Below, in pieces: positions 43,425 through 53,130 of a stretch of DNA of 64,000 bases. The stretch spans positions 868,001 through 932,000 of the forward strand of contig NZ_LR134384.1 of NCBI RefSeq assembly GCF_900637655.1. Reading direction: 5' to 3'. Position 1 is the stretch's first letter. Every line of letters begins with the position of its first letter. The DNA is from Segatella oris. GTDB taxonomy: Bacteria > Bacteroidota > Bacteroidia > Bacteroidales > Bacteroidaceae. The notes under the pieces were generated by a model, which had not been told where the DNA came from, did not search any database, and was given only the letters and a program-made list of their open reading frames with translations. Both the position numbers and the translations under genes were made by a program.

Positions 43425-44756
43425 ATGACAAAGAAGAAAGGAAACAGGGAAATGAACTTGAAGAATTTCCCAGAAGAGATTACGAAGGAAGGCATCAAGA
43501 TATACGGAGAAACGTCGTATGAAAATCAGATGGCGCTGCTCAGTCATTTTCTGCACAATCATCATAATGATGTAGATGCGAAGCAGAAAAATGAAATAAT
43601 CATGGCTGTACGTGAGTTTCTTTCACATAAAAAATCACATCAGAAACTCAAGGAAGAAGAATTTAGTGATGAAGAAATATGGAGAGTAGCAGAAACTCCT
43701 CTTCAATATGGTTTCTTCAATGATTTTTTTAATGTCCCGTTTCCTGCTCCGGAACGTCCCCGCTTTACTTTTATTGATTTGTTTGCCGGTATTGGCGGAT
43801 TTCGTATTGCATTTCAAAATCTTGGTGGTAAATGCGTTTATTCTTCAGAATTTGATGCAAAAGCACAGGAATCTTATTTAGCAAATTATGGAGAGATGCC
43901 TTTTGGGGATATCACCAAAGAGTCGACAAAAAGTTATATTCCAAAGCATTTTGACATATTATGTGGAGGTTTCCCCTGTCAGGCTTTCTCTCTTGCAGGG
44001 CGTCGGCTTGGTTTCAAGGATGAAACACGAGGAACACTGTTTTTCGAGATAGAAGCTATTCTTCGCAAACATCAGCCCCGTGCCTTTTTCCTTGAAAATG
44101 TGAAAGGTCTTGCCATTCATGACCGAGGACATACTCTAAAAACGATCCTTAAACATCTTGATGATTCCGGATATGATGTAGTTCCACCAAAGATACTCAA
44201 TGCTATGGACTTCGGTGTACCTCAACATCGTGAGCGAATTTATATTATTGGTTTCAGAAAGGATTTACATGTAAATATAGCAGACTTCCACTATCCAACC
44301 CCAAAAACAACAGGGGATACGCGTCCGCACTTCAGTGATGTGATGGAAAAAGAAGTTCCTTCTGTGAAATATTATCTCTCAACAACCTATATAGAAACAT
44401 TGAAGCGACACCGTGCACGTCATGAAGCAGCCGGTCATGGTTTTGGTTATGAAATAATTGATATCAATGGCGTGGCAAATGCTATTGTTGTTGGTGGTAT
44501 GGGGAGAGAACGCAATCTTGTAATAGATAAAAGATTGAAGAACTTTACACCAATTACAAACATTAAAGGTGAAGTAAATCGTGATGGAATAAGGCGTATG
44601 ACCCCTCGTGAATGGGCACGTCTTCAGGGATTTCCTGACGAATTCAAAATCGTTGTGGCTGATGCTTCAGCTTACAAGCAATTTGGGAATTCAGTAGCTA
44701 TTCCTGCTATTCAGGCTACTGCAGAGAAAGAATTGGAAATATTAGGACTTATTTAA
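43425..44756 (+). CDS. DNA cytosine-5 methyltransferase (HpaII-type system)
   Basis: A 443-residue C5 methylase. Residues 1-105 are an N-terminal extension. Motif I is FIDLFAGIGGFRIAF (near 117), catalytic PCQ in GGFPCQAFSLAGRR (near 184), ENV in FLENVKGL, QHRER in VPQHRERIYI, and motif X in QFGNSVAIPA. The partner restriction enzyme is HpaII-like, which predicts methylation of CCGG. It starts a three-gene unit; the nuclease follows 9 bases later. Confidence 0.93.
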   Translation: MTKKKGNREMNLKNFPEEITKEGIKIYGETSYENQMALLSHFLHNHHNDVDAKQKNEIIMAVREFLSHKKSHQKLKEEEFSDEEIWRVAETPLQYGFFNDFFNVPFPAPERPRFTFIDLFAGIGGFRIAFQNLGGKCVYSSEFDAKAQESYLANYGEMPFGDITKESTKSYIPKHFDILCGGFPCQAFSLAGRRLGFKDETRGTLFFEIEAILRKHQPRAFFLENVKGLAIHDRGHTLKTILKHLDDSGYDVVPPKILNAMDFGVPQHRERIYIIGFRKDLHVNIADFHYPTPKTTGDTRPHFSDVMEKEVPSVKYYLSTTYIETLKRHRARHEAAGHGFGYEIIDINGVANAIVVGGMGRERNLVIDKRLKNFTPITNIKGEVNRDGIRRMTPREWARLQGFPDEFKIVVADASAYKQFGNSVAIPAIQATAEKELEILGLI

Positions 44757-44765
44757 CTACATCGT

Positions 44766-45848
44766 ATGACAAAGGCAGCAAACAAAGGGGAATGGAGTGA
44801 AATTTATGTTCTGTTCAAATTATTGGGTGAGAAGCGTGTTTATGCCGGAGATGGTGAACTGAATAAAATTGGAGATCTATTTTACCCTATATTGAAAGTC
44901 CTACGTGATGAACAAAAAAATCACTATGAGTATACTTTAAGAGATAATGTTGTGGTAGTAACTGAGGACGGGGTAGAGTTATTGAGAAGGAGCGTGTCGG
45001 ATTTTCTTGTAAAGGCAAATCAGCTACTTGATATCATTCGTCAGTCAAAGGGAACATTCGTTGCTCCTGAAATAGAACAGTTTATGTCAGAGATTCGCTG
45101 TAGCAATATAAAGGCAAAATCTCAGGAGAAAATAGACATCAAGATCGTAATTCATGACTTACGTACTGGCATGTCGCCTTTACTTGGATTTAGTATCAAG
45201 TCAAAACTTGGTGGCAATTCAACTCTTTTCAATGCTGGGAAGACCACCAATTTCACTTTTAATGTAACGGGATGTGATTTTTCTGAAGCCGAAATTTCAG
45301 CTGTCAATGCCATTGACACACGAACGAAAGTGATTGACCGTATCCTGAAAATTCAGGAAATGGGAGGTGTTTTAAGTTTCAAAACCATGGACGACACTAT
45401 CTGTCGGGATAACTTCATACTGATTGACAGCTGCCTTCCCTCTATTATGGCTGCAATTCTCTTGGAAGGGAATCAAGGAGACAGTAAAGATTTGAAGGCT
45501 CTGACAGAAAAGATAGCCTTAAAGAATCCGATGGGTTACGATATGACACACAGTCATAAGTATTACGAGTTCAAGGTTAAGAACTTTTTAGTGGCATCGG
45601 CACTCGGTATGGTACCACACACAACGTGGAACGGAAAGTATGAGGCTAATGGCGGTTATCTTGTGGTTAAAGATGATGGTGATGTTCTCTGCTATCATTT
45701 TTATGACCGAAATCTCTTTGAAGATTATCTTTATTGCAACACACGCCTCGAGACCCCTTCATCTACCAGATATGATTTTGCTAATCTTTATCGTGGACGG
45801 GACGGGCAGTTGTATTTCAAATTGAATCTGCAAGTGCGGTTTAAATAA
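44766..45848 (+). CDS. HpaII-family type II restriction endonuclease
   Basis: A 360-residue protein, the length of R.HpaII (358 as I recall). GEWSEIYVLFKLLGEKRVYAG at the N terminus is characteristic; a PD-(D/E)xK-like core may be DIKIVIHDLRTGMSPLLGFSIKSKLGG-region residues about 123-150. It should cut CCGG. The gene lies 9 bases after the methylase and before vsr, forming a complete system. Confidence 0.9.
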   Translation: MTKAANKGEWSEIYVLFKLLGEKRVYAGDGELNKIGDLFYPILKVLRDEQKNHYEYTLRDNVVVVTEDGVELLRRSVSDFLVKANQLLDIIRQSKGTFVAPEIEQFMSEIRCSNIKAKSQEKIDIKIVIHDLRTGMSPLLGFSIKSKLGGNSTLFNAGKTTNFTFNVTGCDFSEAEISAVNAIDTRTKVIDRILKIQEMGGVLSFKTMDDTICRDNFILIDSCLPSIMAAILLEGNQGDSKDLKALTEKIALKNPMGYDMTHSHKYYEFKVKNFLVASALGMVPHTTWNGKYEANGGYLVVKDDGDVLCYHFYDRNLFEDYLYCNTRLETPSSTRYDFANLYRGRDGQLYFKLNLQVRFK

Positions 45849-45929
45849 TGATGTTTCCTCATTGTTGATTTTACTGTTACCAAAACAGGAAAGAGGTTCT
45901 GTCTGTCAATAATATATTGTTATGCATTC

Positions 45930-46451
45930 ATGAGTGATACACATACTCCACAGCAGCGACATGCAAATATGGCAGCTATCCATGGTAAGGATACTAAGCC
46001 GGAACTCGTTGTGCGTAAATGGTTATGGAACCATGGCTATCGTTATCGCCTGAACCACCCACGTCTTCCTGGAAAGCCTGATATTGTATTGAGGAAATAC
46101 AGAACCTGTATTTTTGTAAATGGCTGTTTTTGGCATGGACATGAAGGGTGTAAGTACTATACTGTACCAAAAACCAATATGGAGTTCTGGATAAATAAGA
46201 TCAGAAGAAATAGAAAACGTGACCATGAAGTTTGCCAAAGACTCTCATCAATGGGGTGGCATTATATCACTATCTGGGAATGCGAGTTAAAACCATATGA
46301 CAGAGAAAGGACTTTAGAATCTTTAGCTTTCACACTCAATAAGATCTTCCTGCAGGATCATAGCATAAGACATTATGAAATACCAGCAGAAAAATCAACA
46401 ATGGCTGCAGAAGAAGTTACAGATAAATATGGAAAAGAAGATAAAGAATAG
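45930..46451 (+). CDS. vsr: Very-short-patch repair endonuclease (Vsr)
   Basis: A 173-residue nuclease that nicks at T:G mismatches arising when 5-methylcytosine deaminates. Motifs: RHANMAAIHGKDTKPE, PGKPDIVLRKYRTCIFVNGCFWHGHEGC (catalytic Asp in the first part, zinc-binding His/Cys in the second) and NRKRDHEV, GWHYITIWECE. It completes the cytosine methylation system upstream, 81 bases after the nuclease gene. The last 20 residues are a charged tail. Confidence 0.93.
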   Translation: MSDTHTPQQRHANMAAIHGKDTKPELVVRKWLWNHGYRYRLNHPRLPGKPDIVLRKYRTCIFVNGCFWHGHEGCKYYTVPKTNMEFWINKIRRNRKRDHEVCQRLSSMGWHYITIWECELKPYDRERTLESLAFTLNKIFLQDHSIRHYEIPAEKSTMAAEEVTDKYGKEDKE

Positions 46452-46528
46452 AATAATTTTTCGGGCAATATAGGGGGCAGAAATAAACTATAGAATAGTA
46501 GGTCTTTATGAATAGTTTCTCTTTATTT

Positions 46529-47974
46529 TCACTTGAAATGAAAGAACTTGAGAGAGACTTTATGTGGTATACTCACTGCCAACAACAATGCACCTGCAAC
46601 CCAATAGAGCCAGCCTTCAAGAGTGAGTACGGCTGCAAGCGTAATCAAACCGAGGGAGAATTGGAAGACGAAGCGCAGAAAGGCATGGCGGGAAAGACGA
46701 TAGCCATATATATAATAGGTATAGACGAGGACGAAAAGGAACTCGAGGAAAGAGGCCACGGTGAGCGCATAGCCTGTTGCGGTAAGGCCACCGAAGTGGA
46801 AACCAGCAATGACAGCTACCACAAGGAGCAGAGCTGCCACTGCTTCCTGCAACAGATAATGGCGTGAGTCGCCTCGCGATAAGGCAATATATTCCATGGG
46901 AAGCGTCATGGCTCGCAGATACATGGCGAGGATGCTGCCACGCATCATGTCGATGACAGGCAGGAAATCATGGCTGAAAAGCAGGGGAAGAAGAATAGGA
47001 AGCCCCACGGTCATGGCCACAAGGAGCGAAGAGATGACCATTGTACTTGCCTCTATCTGTCGGTTGACAATCTTGTTGAATTCACCTCCCAAGTTTTTTA
47101 CGCCCGAAAGTCGGGGGAAGAAATCGGTTTCCATAGCATGAAACACCATGCCACCATAGGTCATTGTGACCATGAAACCTGCATTGTAAAGGCCCACGAT
47201 CTGGATATCTCCGGCATGAGAAAGGTAGCTTCGAATGATAAAGTCGGCTGCACTGGCCAGGATTCCCGAAGCAACAAAGGCCACTCCGAGACGCACCATG
47301 CCGTAGCCCTCAGACAATCTGCTTTGCTTGAAACTGAATTTCAAAGGATAACGACGCAGGGAAAAGAAGATGACGAGTACCCACTGAATGGCTGCTGCAA
47401 GGACGATAGCAGGCACAATGGCTGCCTCTCGCCACACATAGAATAACGGTATGGAGGTAAGCAAAGCACCGAGTACGCCATAGACCGACTGCAGTGCAAG
47501 CTGGCGTAGTTGTCGGGTAGCTTTCAGAATGGCGGTTTCACCGGCAGCAAGTGCAAGGAAAGCTATCGTAGGAGAAAGGGCTATGAAATGCAGGGTGTGG
47601 TTTCCCCAGGAGAAAGTGAAGCGATTGAGCAACGGACTTAGAAGGATGCAAAGCAACATTCCGGCAATCGCCGTGAGTGCCACCCACATGCGGATAATCT
47701 GAATGCGATGTTTCAAACGCTCTTCATCTCCCCGCTCATAGGCTGCCGAAAGCTCGCGCACGGCACTCATGGAGAGGCCGAGATTAGTCGAATCAGACAC
47801 GAGTTTCACCGTAGCATTAAACAAAGAGATGAGTCCCATGCCTGCTGTGCCGAGCAATACAGCCACCACCTTGTTGCGAACAATGCTCATCAAGATGTTC
47901 AGTCCCTGCACTCCACCGAAGATACCCATGTATTTGAGAATGTGGCGATAGCTGTTGTTGTCGGTCGGCTTCAT
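46529..47974 (-). CDS. Wzx-like polysaccharide flippase
   Basis: A 481-residue membrane protein with about 12-14 helices, of the MOP exporter superfamily (O-antigen translocase type). GVQGLNILMSIVRNKVVAVLLGTAGMG at the N terminus is typical. It should flip undecaprenyl-linked glycan repeat units across the inner membrane. Its ATG overlaps the stop of the GT-C-like gene by 4 bases. Last gene of the leuS run; the opposing vsr gene ends 77 bases away. Confidence 0.88.
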   Translation of the reverse strand: MKPTDNNSYRHILKYMGIFGGVQGLNILMSIVRNKVVAVLLGTAGMGLISLFNATVKLVSDSTNLGLSMSAVRELSAAYERGDEERLKHRIQIIRMWVALTAIAGMLLCILLSPLLNRFTFSWGNHTLHFIALSPTIAFLALAAGETAILKATRQLRQLALQSVYGVLGALLTSIPLFYVWREAAIVPAIVLAAAIQWVLVIFFSLRRYPLKFSFKQSRLSEGYGMVRLGVAFVASGILASAADFIIRSYLSHAGDIQIVGLYNAGFMVTMTYGGMVFHAMETDFFPRLSGVKNLGGEFNKIVNRQIEASTMVISSLLVAMTVGLPILLPLLFSHDFLPVIDMMRGSILAMYLRAMTLPMEYIALSRGDSRHYLLQEAVAALLLVVAVIAGFHFGGLTATGYALTVASFLEFLFVLVYTYYIYGYRLSRHAFLRFVFQFSLGLITLAAVLTLEGWLYWVAGALLLAVSIPHKVSLKFFHFK

Positions 47975-49431
47975 GGTTTTTGCTTGTCTTGGGCGTTCCT
48001 TTTGGCAACGGGCATTACCGTTTCATGCTCGATGAGCAGCACTTTTTGAAAGCCTGCACGATAGGCACTATCGGCGATTTCGGGCACACGTGACCGTTGT
48101 TTCTCGGGAATGGAGACATCTTCCCATGTTTGGGGCCAGCGATAGGCGGTTCTCAGTTGCACGCTATTTCCCCATGCAAAGGCATCGGTGGGGCGCACGC
48201 AGAAAGTAGAATACTTGCGATAGCCGTCAACAATATTAATACTGAAAATGCTATCCACAGGTTCTCCCAACGCATGAAGCGCCTGTTTGGAAATTCGTTC
48301 CTGGCGTAGTCCCGAGAGATAGGTCTCATGCCAGTGGTGCAAGGCGATGAGACTCATTGTGAAAAGGCTGACCGTCATCAGGGAAAGCAGGAGCGGTTTG
48401 CGCGGTAGGCGGGTGATGATGAGAGCCCACAACAGAACCATCAAGGGCATGAGGCCATAAGCATGCATCGCCGTAAAAACGGTTGCAAGATGGGGAGCGG
48501 CTGCAACGAGCACACAAAGCAACAGGAGCAGCCCCGTTTTTCCAAACATAGTCTGTCGACCTTTGACCGAGATATAGCCGAAAAAAGACAGCGTGAGAAC
48601 TGCTGAACATATGGCCCAAAGGTAGTTTCTGTCGTGAACGAGGGCCACATAGTCCAAAGGCAGGAAAGTTAATCCGATGAAAGCGAAGAGGTCTTTGAGT
48701 TTTGCAACAATCGTTGTCTCTATATATTCATGATTGAAAGGGCTGTGGTTGACCGGGAAACTCAACCGAACGGCGGCATAGAGCAAGACACAAAGCACGC
48801 CGACGGCTACAAAACGGAATGCGGTCTGCTTTGAATGGTGGAGGAATATGCCCGCTAACAGAGGTGTAATGACAAACCACGTGATGCCGTTTTCCTTGAA
48901 AAGGGTTGCCACGTAGGTGCAGGCAATCCAGCCAATAAGCCGCCACCGACCTTTCTGTGTGATGTAACAGAGCAATCCCACGAGGTCGAACAGGAGGGAA
49001 TAAGTCTGGTTAATGGAGTCGATGTCTAATACCGTTCCCAGTACTCCAGGCGCCATGTAGAAGTAAAGAATACCGAAATTAAGGGCTAAGGTATTAACTT
49101 TCAGCCACTTCAAAAGACGATATAATAGGAAAGTGTTGACAACATGGCCCGTGAAGATGCAGAGATGATTGGCAAAGGGGAACAGATTGATGTGGTGTTC
49201 AATGAAATATCCAAAGAGGGCATCAAAGGGGCGCCAATAAGAACCAAAGGGGATGAGTCGCTCAGAAAGGCTCTTGGGGTAGGGAGCTGTGAAGTAAGTG
49301 AAGTCGTCAAAGGTTGGCATGAGGAGCGTAACCCCATAGAACACGAGGGGAAGTGTCAGTATGATGCCCCACATAGCCCATTGATGTGACAATTTGTTGC
49401 ACAGGGTTATCGGATGATTGCGATTTTGCAT
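47971..49431 (-). CDS. GT-C-like multi-pass membrane protein
   Basis: A 486-residue protein with about 10-11 membrane helices. The first loop, LMPTFDDFTYFTAPYP, with an acidic DD pair is what one sees in lipid-linked GT-C glycosyltransferases. The C-terminal 80 residues are soluble. It lies between PorZ-like and Wzx-like genes, and overlaps both. A role in glycan assembly or modification is likely; donor and acceptor are unknown. Confidence 0.75.
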   Translation of the reverse strand: MQNRNHPITLCNKLSHQWAMWGIILTLPLVFYGVTLLMPTFDDFTYFTAPYPKSLSERLIPFGSYWRPFDALFGYFIEHHINLFPFANHLCIFTGHVVNTFLLYRLLKWLKVNTLALNFGILYFYMAPGVLGTVLDIDSINQTYSLLFDLVGLLCYITQKGRWRLIGWIACTYVATLFKENGITWFVITPLLAGIFLHHSKQTAFRFVAVGVLCVLLYAAVRLSFPVNHSPFNHEYIETTIVAKLKDLFAFIGLTFLPLDYVALVHDRNYLWAICSAVLTLSFFGYISVKGRQTMFGKTGLLLLLCVLVAAAPHLATVFTAMHAYGLMPLMVLLWALIITRLPRKPLLLSLMTVSLFTMSLIALHHWHETYLSGLRQERISKQALHALGEPVDSIFSINIVDGYRKYSTFCVRPTDAFAWGNSVQLRTAYRWPQTWEDVSIPEKQRSRVPEIADSAYRAGFQKVLLIEHETVMPVAKRNAQDKQKP

Positions 49432-51560
49432 ACAACTCCTTTCTGTCCATTTTGTGTGGCCGCTTCTACCATATAAATACCCGAAGCCACGCGTTGTCCG
49501 TTTTTGTTGCAGCCGTCCCAGGTGAAGAGTCCGCCATTGCTGCGTCCTTCTTTCACGAGTGTGCCGTTGGCTGTCGTAATCTTTACGTCGGCATTGTAGG
49601 ATAGCCCGGTGATGTTTATAGGCCCCGTATAATCAGGTTTGACAGGATTGGGATAGGCATAGACACTTTCCTGCGTCATGGTTTCGCTGGCTTCAGTGGC
49701 ATTGCTCTTGTAGGAGCAAAGGCCTTTATCCGTTCCAAAGAACACTTCGCCCGTGGTACCATTGATTGCAATGCTCTCTATGGTATTGGAAATGAGCGGA
49801 CTGTTCTCTGCCGTGAAATGCTGCTGTTCTTCAATGTTGTTGCTGCTGACGAGATAAACGCCATTGCCATTGGTGGCAAACCATTTGCGGTTGGCACCGT
49901 CAATGGCTATGGCGGTGATGTCTACGCCATTCAACAGATAGTCGGCATAGTTGGTTCCATCGTTGCGGGGCACTTTTATCTGTTGGAAAACAGGATTGTC
50001 ACTATCCATCTGCGAAGGCTCGAGCATCAGTGGTCCCACATTCGTTCCTATCCAGATGTTGCTTTCCTTGTCTTCAACGGCGCAGCGCACGTTCCATAAT
50101 TCCTTGAGTTTTGTTCCGTCTTGATTGGTGAAAGAGGTGAAAGTATGCAACGTCTTGTTTTGCGGCTGATAGGAATAAAGCGAGGGAAGCGTCCAGTTGT
50201 TGTTGACAAACCATAGGCGACCACGACTGTCGAACATAAGATTTTGGACATTGGCAAGACTCCTTCCGTTGAAACTCATCAGCACAGGCGTTGAGTGAGA
50301 GGTCCATTTTTGATCGGAATATTGCAACAGTGAAGATATTTTCGACTGACTGTTGAACACCCAAAGATTGTCATTACTGTCGAATTTCACACCAGTCACC
50401 AACTCATACTCCATGCTTTCGTCGTTGGTAGCAAAGTTTATCGGAGCGTTCTTGTGATTGTAAAAGGCCTTGAAATGACCATTTTGAAATTCATAAAGTC
50501 CGTTGCGTGCACCTGCGAAAAGGTGGTTTTCGTCTTTGGGGTCAATGTCGATACAGTATATGTCTTGATAGCTCAGGCCCGTGGTTGGCTTGATTTTCGC
50601 CTCGTCTTGATAGATATCCCATGTGTTGCCGTCCCACACTTGTATCGTTCCTTCTCTGTAAGGTGCGTTATATCCCCCGCAGGTATAGAGCTTTCCCTGG
50701 TGGAATTTCATATAGCCGAAGTAGTTGTATTGCGGTCCACCAGGATTGGCATTGGCTACTTTTGCCCACAATACAGACAGGTCTTCAGGCGTTTTTTCCA
50801 CGTAAACTCCCACACGTTTCCAGTTGTTTTTATCGGCAAGATTTGTGGTGAGCAGGGCTGAATAAAGTCCTGCGCTTTTGCTTGCAGCAAAGAGTTTGTT
50901 GTCGCGGATATAGCAGTAGTTCACTGAAAAGCCGAGTTTGTAGGTGTCGCTGATTTCTGCATTGCCCACATTCAGCTTCACAATGCCAAACCCTGTGGCC
51001 AAATAAGCATAGCGTCTCGAGACATAAATGCCGTGAATGGTCTTGTCAACAATCATTGATGTATTGTAATAGGCGCTTACATTCGTCACCTCTCCTGCAT
51101 CATTCATCAGGTCAATGTTCTGGTTGGCATAAACAATCACTAATCTTCGTGCAGCCTTGTTATAGGCTATATGCGTGATGTTGCCGTCAGAAAGTCCGTT
51201 CACCTTGTCGAAAGTGCGCACACTCTGGTCGTTGGGGTTATAGGAATAGAGTCCGTTACTGGCCAGCACATAAATCAAAGAACCATTGGCCTGTACTATC
51301 TGTTGCGGTGAAGCGTAAGACAGATAGGAGCGCCAGGCGAAGGAAGAAAGGAGGAGAAACAGAGCAAGAAGCAGAATTCCACTTCCTATCCCTTTGCTTT
51401 TTCCGTTGCACGGGCTCAACGAACGGCCCCCTTTAGTTCTCCAATCAGAGGGAAACTGCTGGTTGCAGGAATAATGAAAAATCTTTGTGATATGATGTTT
51501 TTCGGCTCTTGTCATGTCTTTTCTATAATGTCTGATAACTTTCGTCTCCTTTGCTTTCAC
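49407..51560 (-). CDS. porZ: PorZ-like beta-propeller protein with T9SS sorting domain
   Basis: A 717-residue protein. A GTG start at 51560 overlaps the rdgB stop; ATG at 51518 is an alternative. A hydrophobic segment near 60-80 ([15 protein letters not shown]) acts as signal or anchor. Propeller-like repeats follow ([32 protein letters not shown]), then a C-terminal sorting domain ([32 protein letters not shown]). Order and length fit PorZ of Porphyromonas gingivalis, a surface component that helps attach A-LPS to secreted cargo. Neighbouring flippase and GT-C genes fit that link. Confidence 0.82.
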   Translation of the reverse strand: MKAKETKVIRHYRKDMTRAEKHHITKIFHYSCNQQFPSDWRTKGGRSLSPCNGKSKGIGSGILLLALFLLLSSFAWRSYLSYASPQQIVQANGSLIYVLASNGLYSYNPNDQSVRTFDKVNGLSDGNITHIAYNKAARRLVIVYANQNIDLMNDAGEVTNVSAYYNTSMIVDKTIHGIYVSRRYAYLATGFGIVKLNVGNAEISDTYKLGFSVNYCYIRDNKLFAASKSAGLYSALLTTNLADKNNWKRVGVYVEKTPEDLSVLWAKVANANPGGPQYNYFGYMKFHQGKLYTCGGYNAPYREGTIQVWDGNTWDIYQDEAKIKPTTGLSYQDIYCIDIDPKDENHLFAGARNGLYEFQNGHFKAFYNHKNAPINFATNDESMEYELVTGVKFDSNDNLWVFNSQSKISSLLQYSDQKWTSHSTPVLMSFNGRSLANVQNLMFDSRGRLWFVNNNWTLPSLYSYQPQNKTLHTFTSFTNQDGTKLKELWNVRCAVEDKESNIWIGTNVGPLMLEPSQMDSDNPVFQQIKVPRNDGTNYADYLLNGVDITAIAIDGANRKWFATNGNGVYLVSSNNIEEQQHFTAENSPLISNTIESIAINGTTGEVFFGTDKGLCSYKSNATEASETMTQESVYAYPNPVKPDYTGPINITGLSYNADVKITTANGTLVKEGRSNGGLFTWDGCNKNGQRVASGIYMVEAATQNGQKGVVCKIAIIR

Positions 51561-52177
51561 CCTCTTTTCTTTGGAGAGGAATTGGTGATGAGACTTTTCG
51601 CCAACTTCTCCACAGCCCTTGCTCTATGGCTGATCTTGTTTTTGATTTCCTCACCAAGTTCGGCAAAGCTCTTGTCGTAGCCTTCGGGGATGAAGACCGG
51701 ATCGTAGCCAAAGCCCGCTGTGCCACGCTTTTCGGTGGCTATCTTCCCTTCAACAATACCTTCAAAAAGCGTCTCATGATAGCTGCCGGGATTGTCGGCA
51801 TCGTGTTGAATGAGTGAGATTACCGTGCGAAAGCGGGCATTTCGGCGGGTAATATCAGTCATCTTACGCAGTAACTTGACTGTGTTTGCCTCACTGTTAT
51901 GGTCATATTGCTCGGCATATCGAGCACTGTAGACTCCTGGTTCACCATTCAGGGCTTCTACTTCTAAGCCGGTATCATCGGCAAAGCAGTCAAGCCCATA
52001 GTGCTCATACACGTATAAAGCTTTCAGATGGGCATTCTCTTCAAGCGTCTGACCTGTTTCGGGAATGTCTGCATCACAGCCGATATCCTTCAAAGAAACG
52101 ATTTCAAAGGTGCTGCCGAGTATCTCGCGGATTTCGGTCAGCTTATGCTGGTTGTTGGTTGCAAAGACAATTTTCAT
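51557..52177 (-). CDS. rdgB: XTP/dITP diphosphatase
   Basis: A 206-residue house-cleaning enzyme that hydrolyses XTP, dITP and ITP so they do not enter nucleic acids. Motifs: [13 protein letters not shown] at the start, [24 protein letters not shown], then [22 protein letters not shown] and HRARAVEKL. It overlaps the upstream yitT-like gene by 4 bases and the downstream porZ-like gene by 3-4 bases. Confidence 0.95.
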   Translation of the reverse strand: MKIVFATNNQHKLTEIREILGSTFEIVSLKDIGCDADIPETGQTLEENAHLKALYVYEHYGLDCFADDTGLEVEALNGEPGVYSARYAEQYDHNSEANTVKLLRKMTDITRRNARFRTVISLIQHDADNPGSYHETLFEGIVEGKIATEKRGTAGFGYDPVFIPEGYDKSFAELGEEIKNKISHRARAVEKLAKSLITNSSPKKRG

Positions 52178-53130
52178 GATTGAATGTTCTTTTTCTTGTT
52201 GGCTTCGAGTTTCTTTTTCACGCTCACCTTCATTTCATCAAATCCCTCACCATATACACCGACAACGCTACTCTGGCTGACAAAGGCATTGGGGTCGATG
52301 AGTTTGATGAGGCGGAAGATGTCGGTGCTTTCGCGTTTCTTGGCAAGAATACAGAGCACCTTGATCTCCTGCCCCGTGTACCAACCGTGCCCATCGAGGA
52401 TGGTTACGCCATGACCGGTTTCTATGCCGATAGCATTGGCTATTTCCTGATACTTTCGTGAGAAGATCATGAACTGCACACTTTCGCGTCGGGCATTCAT
52501 GATATAGTCGAGAGAGAAGTTCTCAAGGGTCATCACGCAAAGGCCGAACATCACTTTATGAGCGCGTTCGAGATAGGTTCCAAACTGCGGAAAGAACATA
52601 CAGCTGCCGATGATGCAGAAGTCAACCGCAATAAGTACGGTGCCGAGCGACACGTTATGATACTTGTTGACAGAGGCAGCGATGATGTCTGTGCCACCGG
52701 TTGAACCGTTATGCAGGAACACCGTAGAAAGTGCCACACCTGTAATGACGCACCCGATAATCATAGACATGAAGTCCTGTCCCTCGCCAAGAAGCTTGAT
52801 AGGCATGCCGTTGGGCTGCTTGGGAATGATGTCCTGAGCGACAATCAGCAGGAAATAGAGCAGGAAGATGGCGTAGATGGTCTTGAAGAGAAACTTAAAG
52901 CCCAGCACCTTCAGCGCTACCACGAGCAGCGACAGGTTGATGATGATGTAGGTGTTCTGTACATGGAAGCCCGTGGCATAGTAGATAATGGCCGAGAGAC
53001 CGGTTACACCACCCGCCACAATCTGATAGGGCATGAGGAACACCGTGAACGAAATGGTATAAAGCATGATGCCGAGCGTGATGAAGAAATAGTCCTTCAT
53101 CTCATCCCAATATTTGATATTCTCTATCAT
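52174..53130 (-). CDS. yitT: YitT-family membrane protein
   Basis: A 318-residue protein with five or six membrane helices (about 12-190; [39 protein letters not shown]) and a C-terminal DUF2179-type soluble domain ([33 protein letters not shown]). The transport or regulatory role is not known. It starts directly after the leuS stop. Confidence 0.9.
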   Translation of the reverse strand: MIENIKYWDEMKDYFFITLGIMLYTISFTVFLMPYQIVAGGVTGLSAIIYYATGFHVQNTYIIINLSLLVVALKVLGFKFLFKTIYAIFLLYFLLIVAQDIIPKQPNGMPIKLLGEGQDFMSMIIGCVITGVALSTVFLHNGSTGGTDIIAASVNKYHNVSLGTVLIAVDFCIIGSCMFFPQFGTYLERAHKVMFGLCVMTLENFSLDYIMNARRESVQFMIFSRKYQEIANAIGIETGHGVTILDGHGWYTGQEIKVLCILAKKRESTDIFRLIKLIDPNAFVSQSSVVGVYGEGFDEMKVSVKKKLEANKKKNIQS

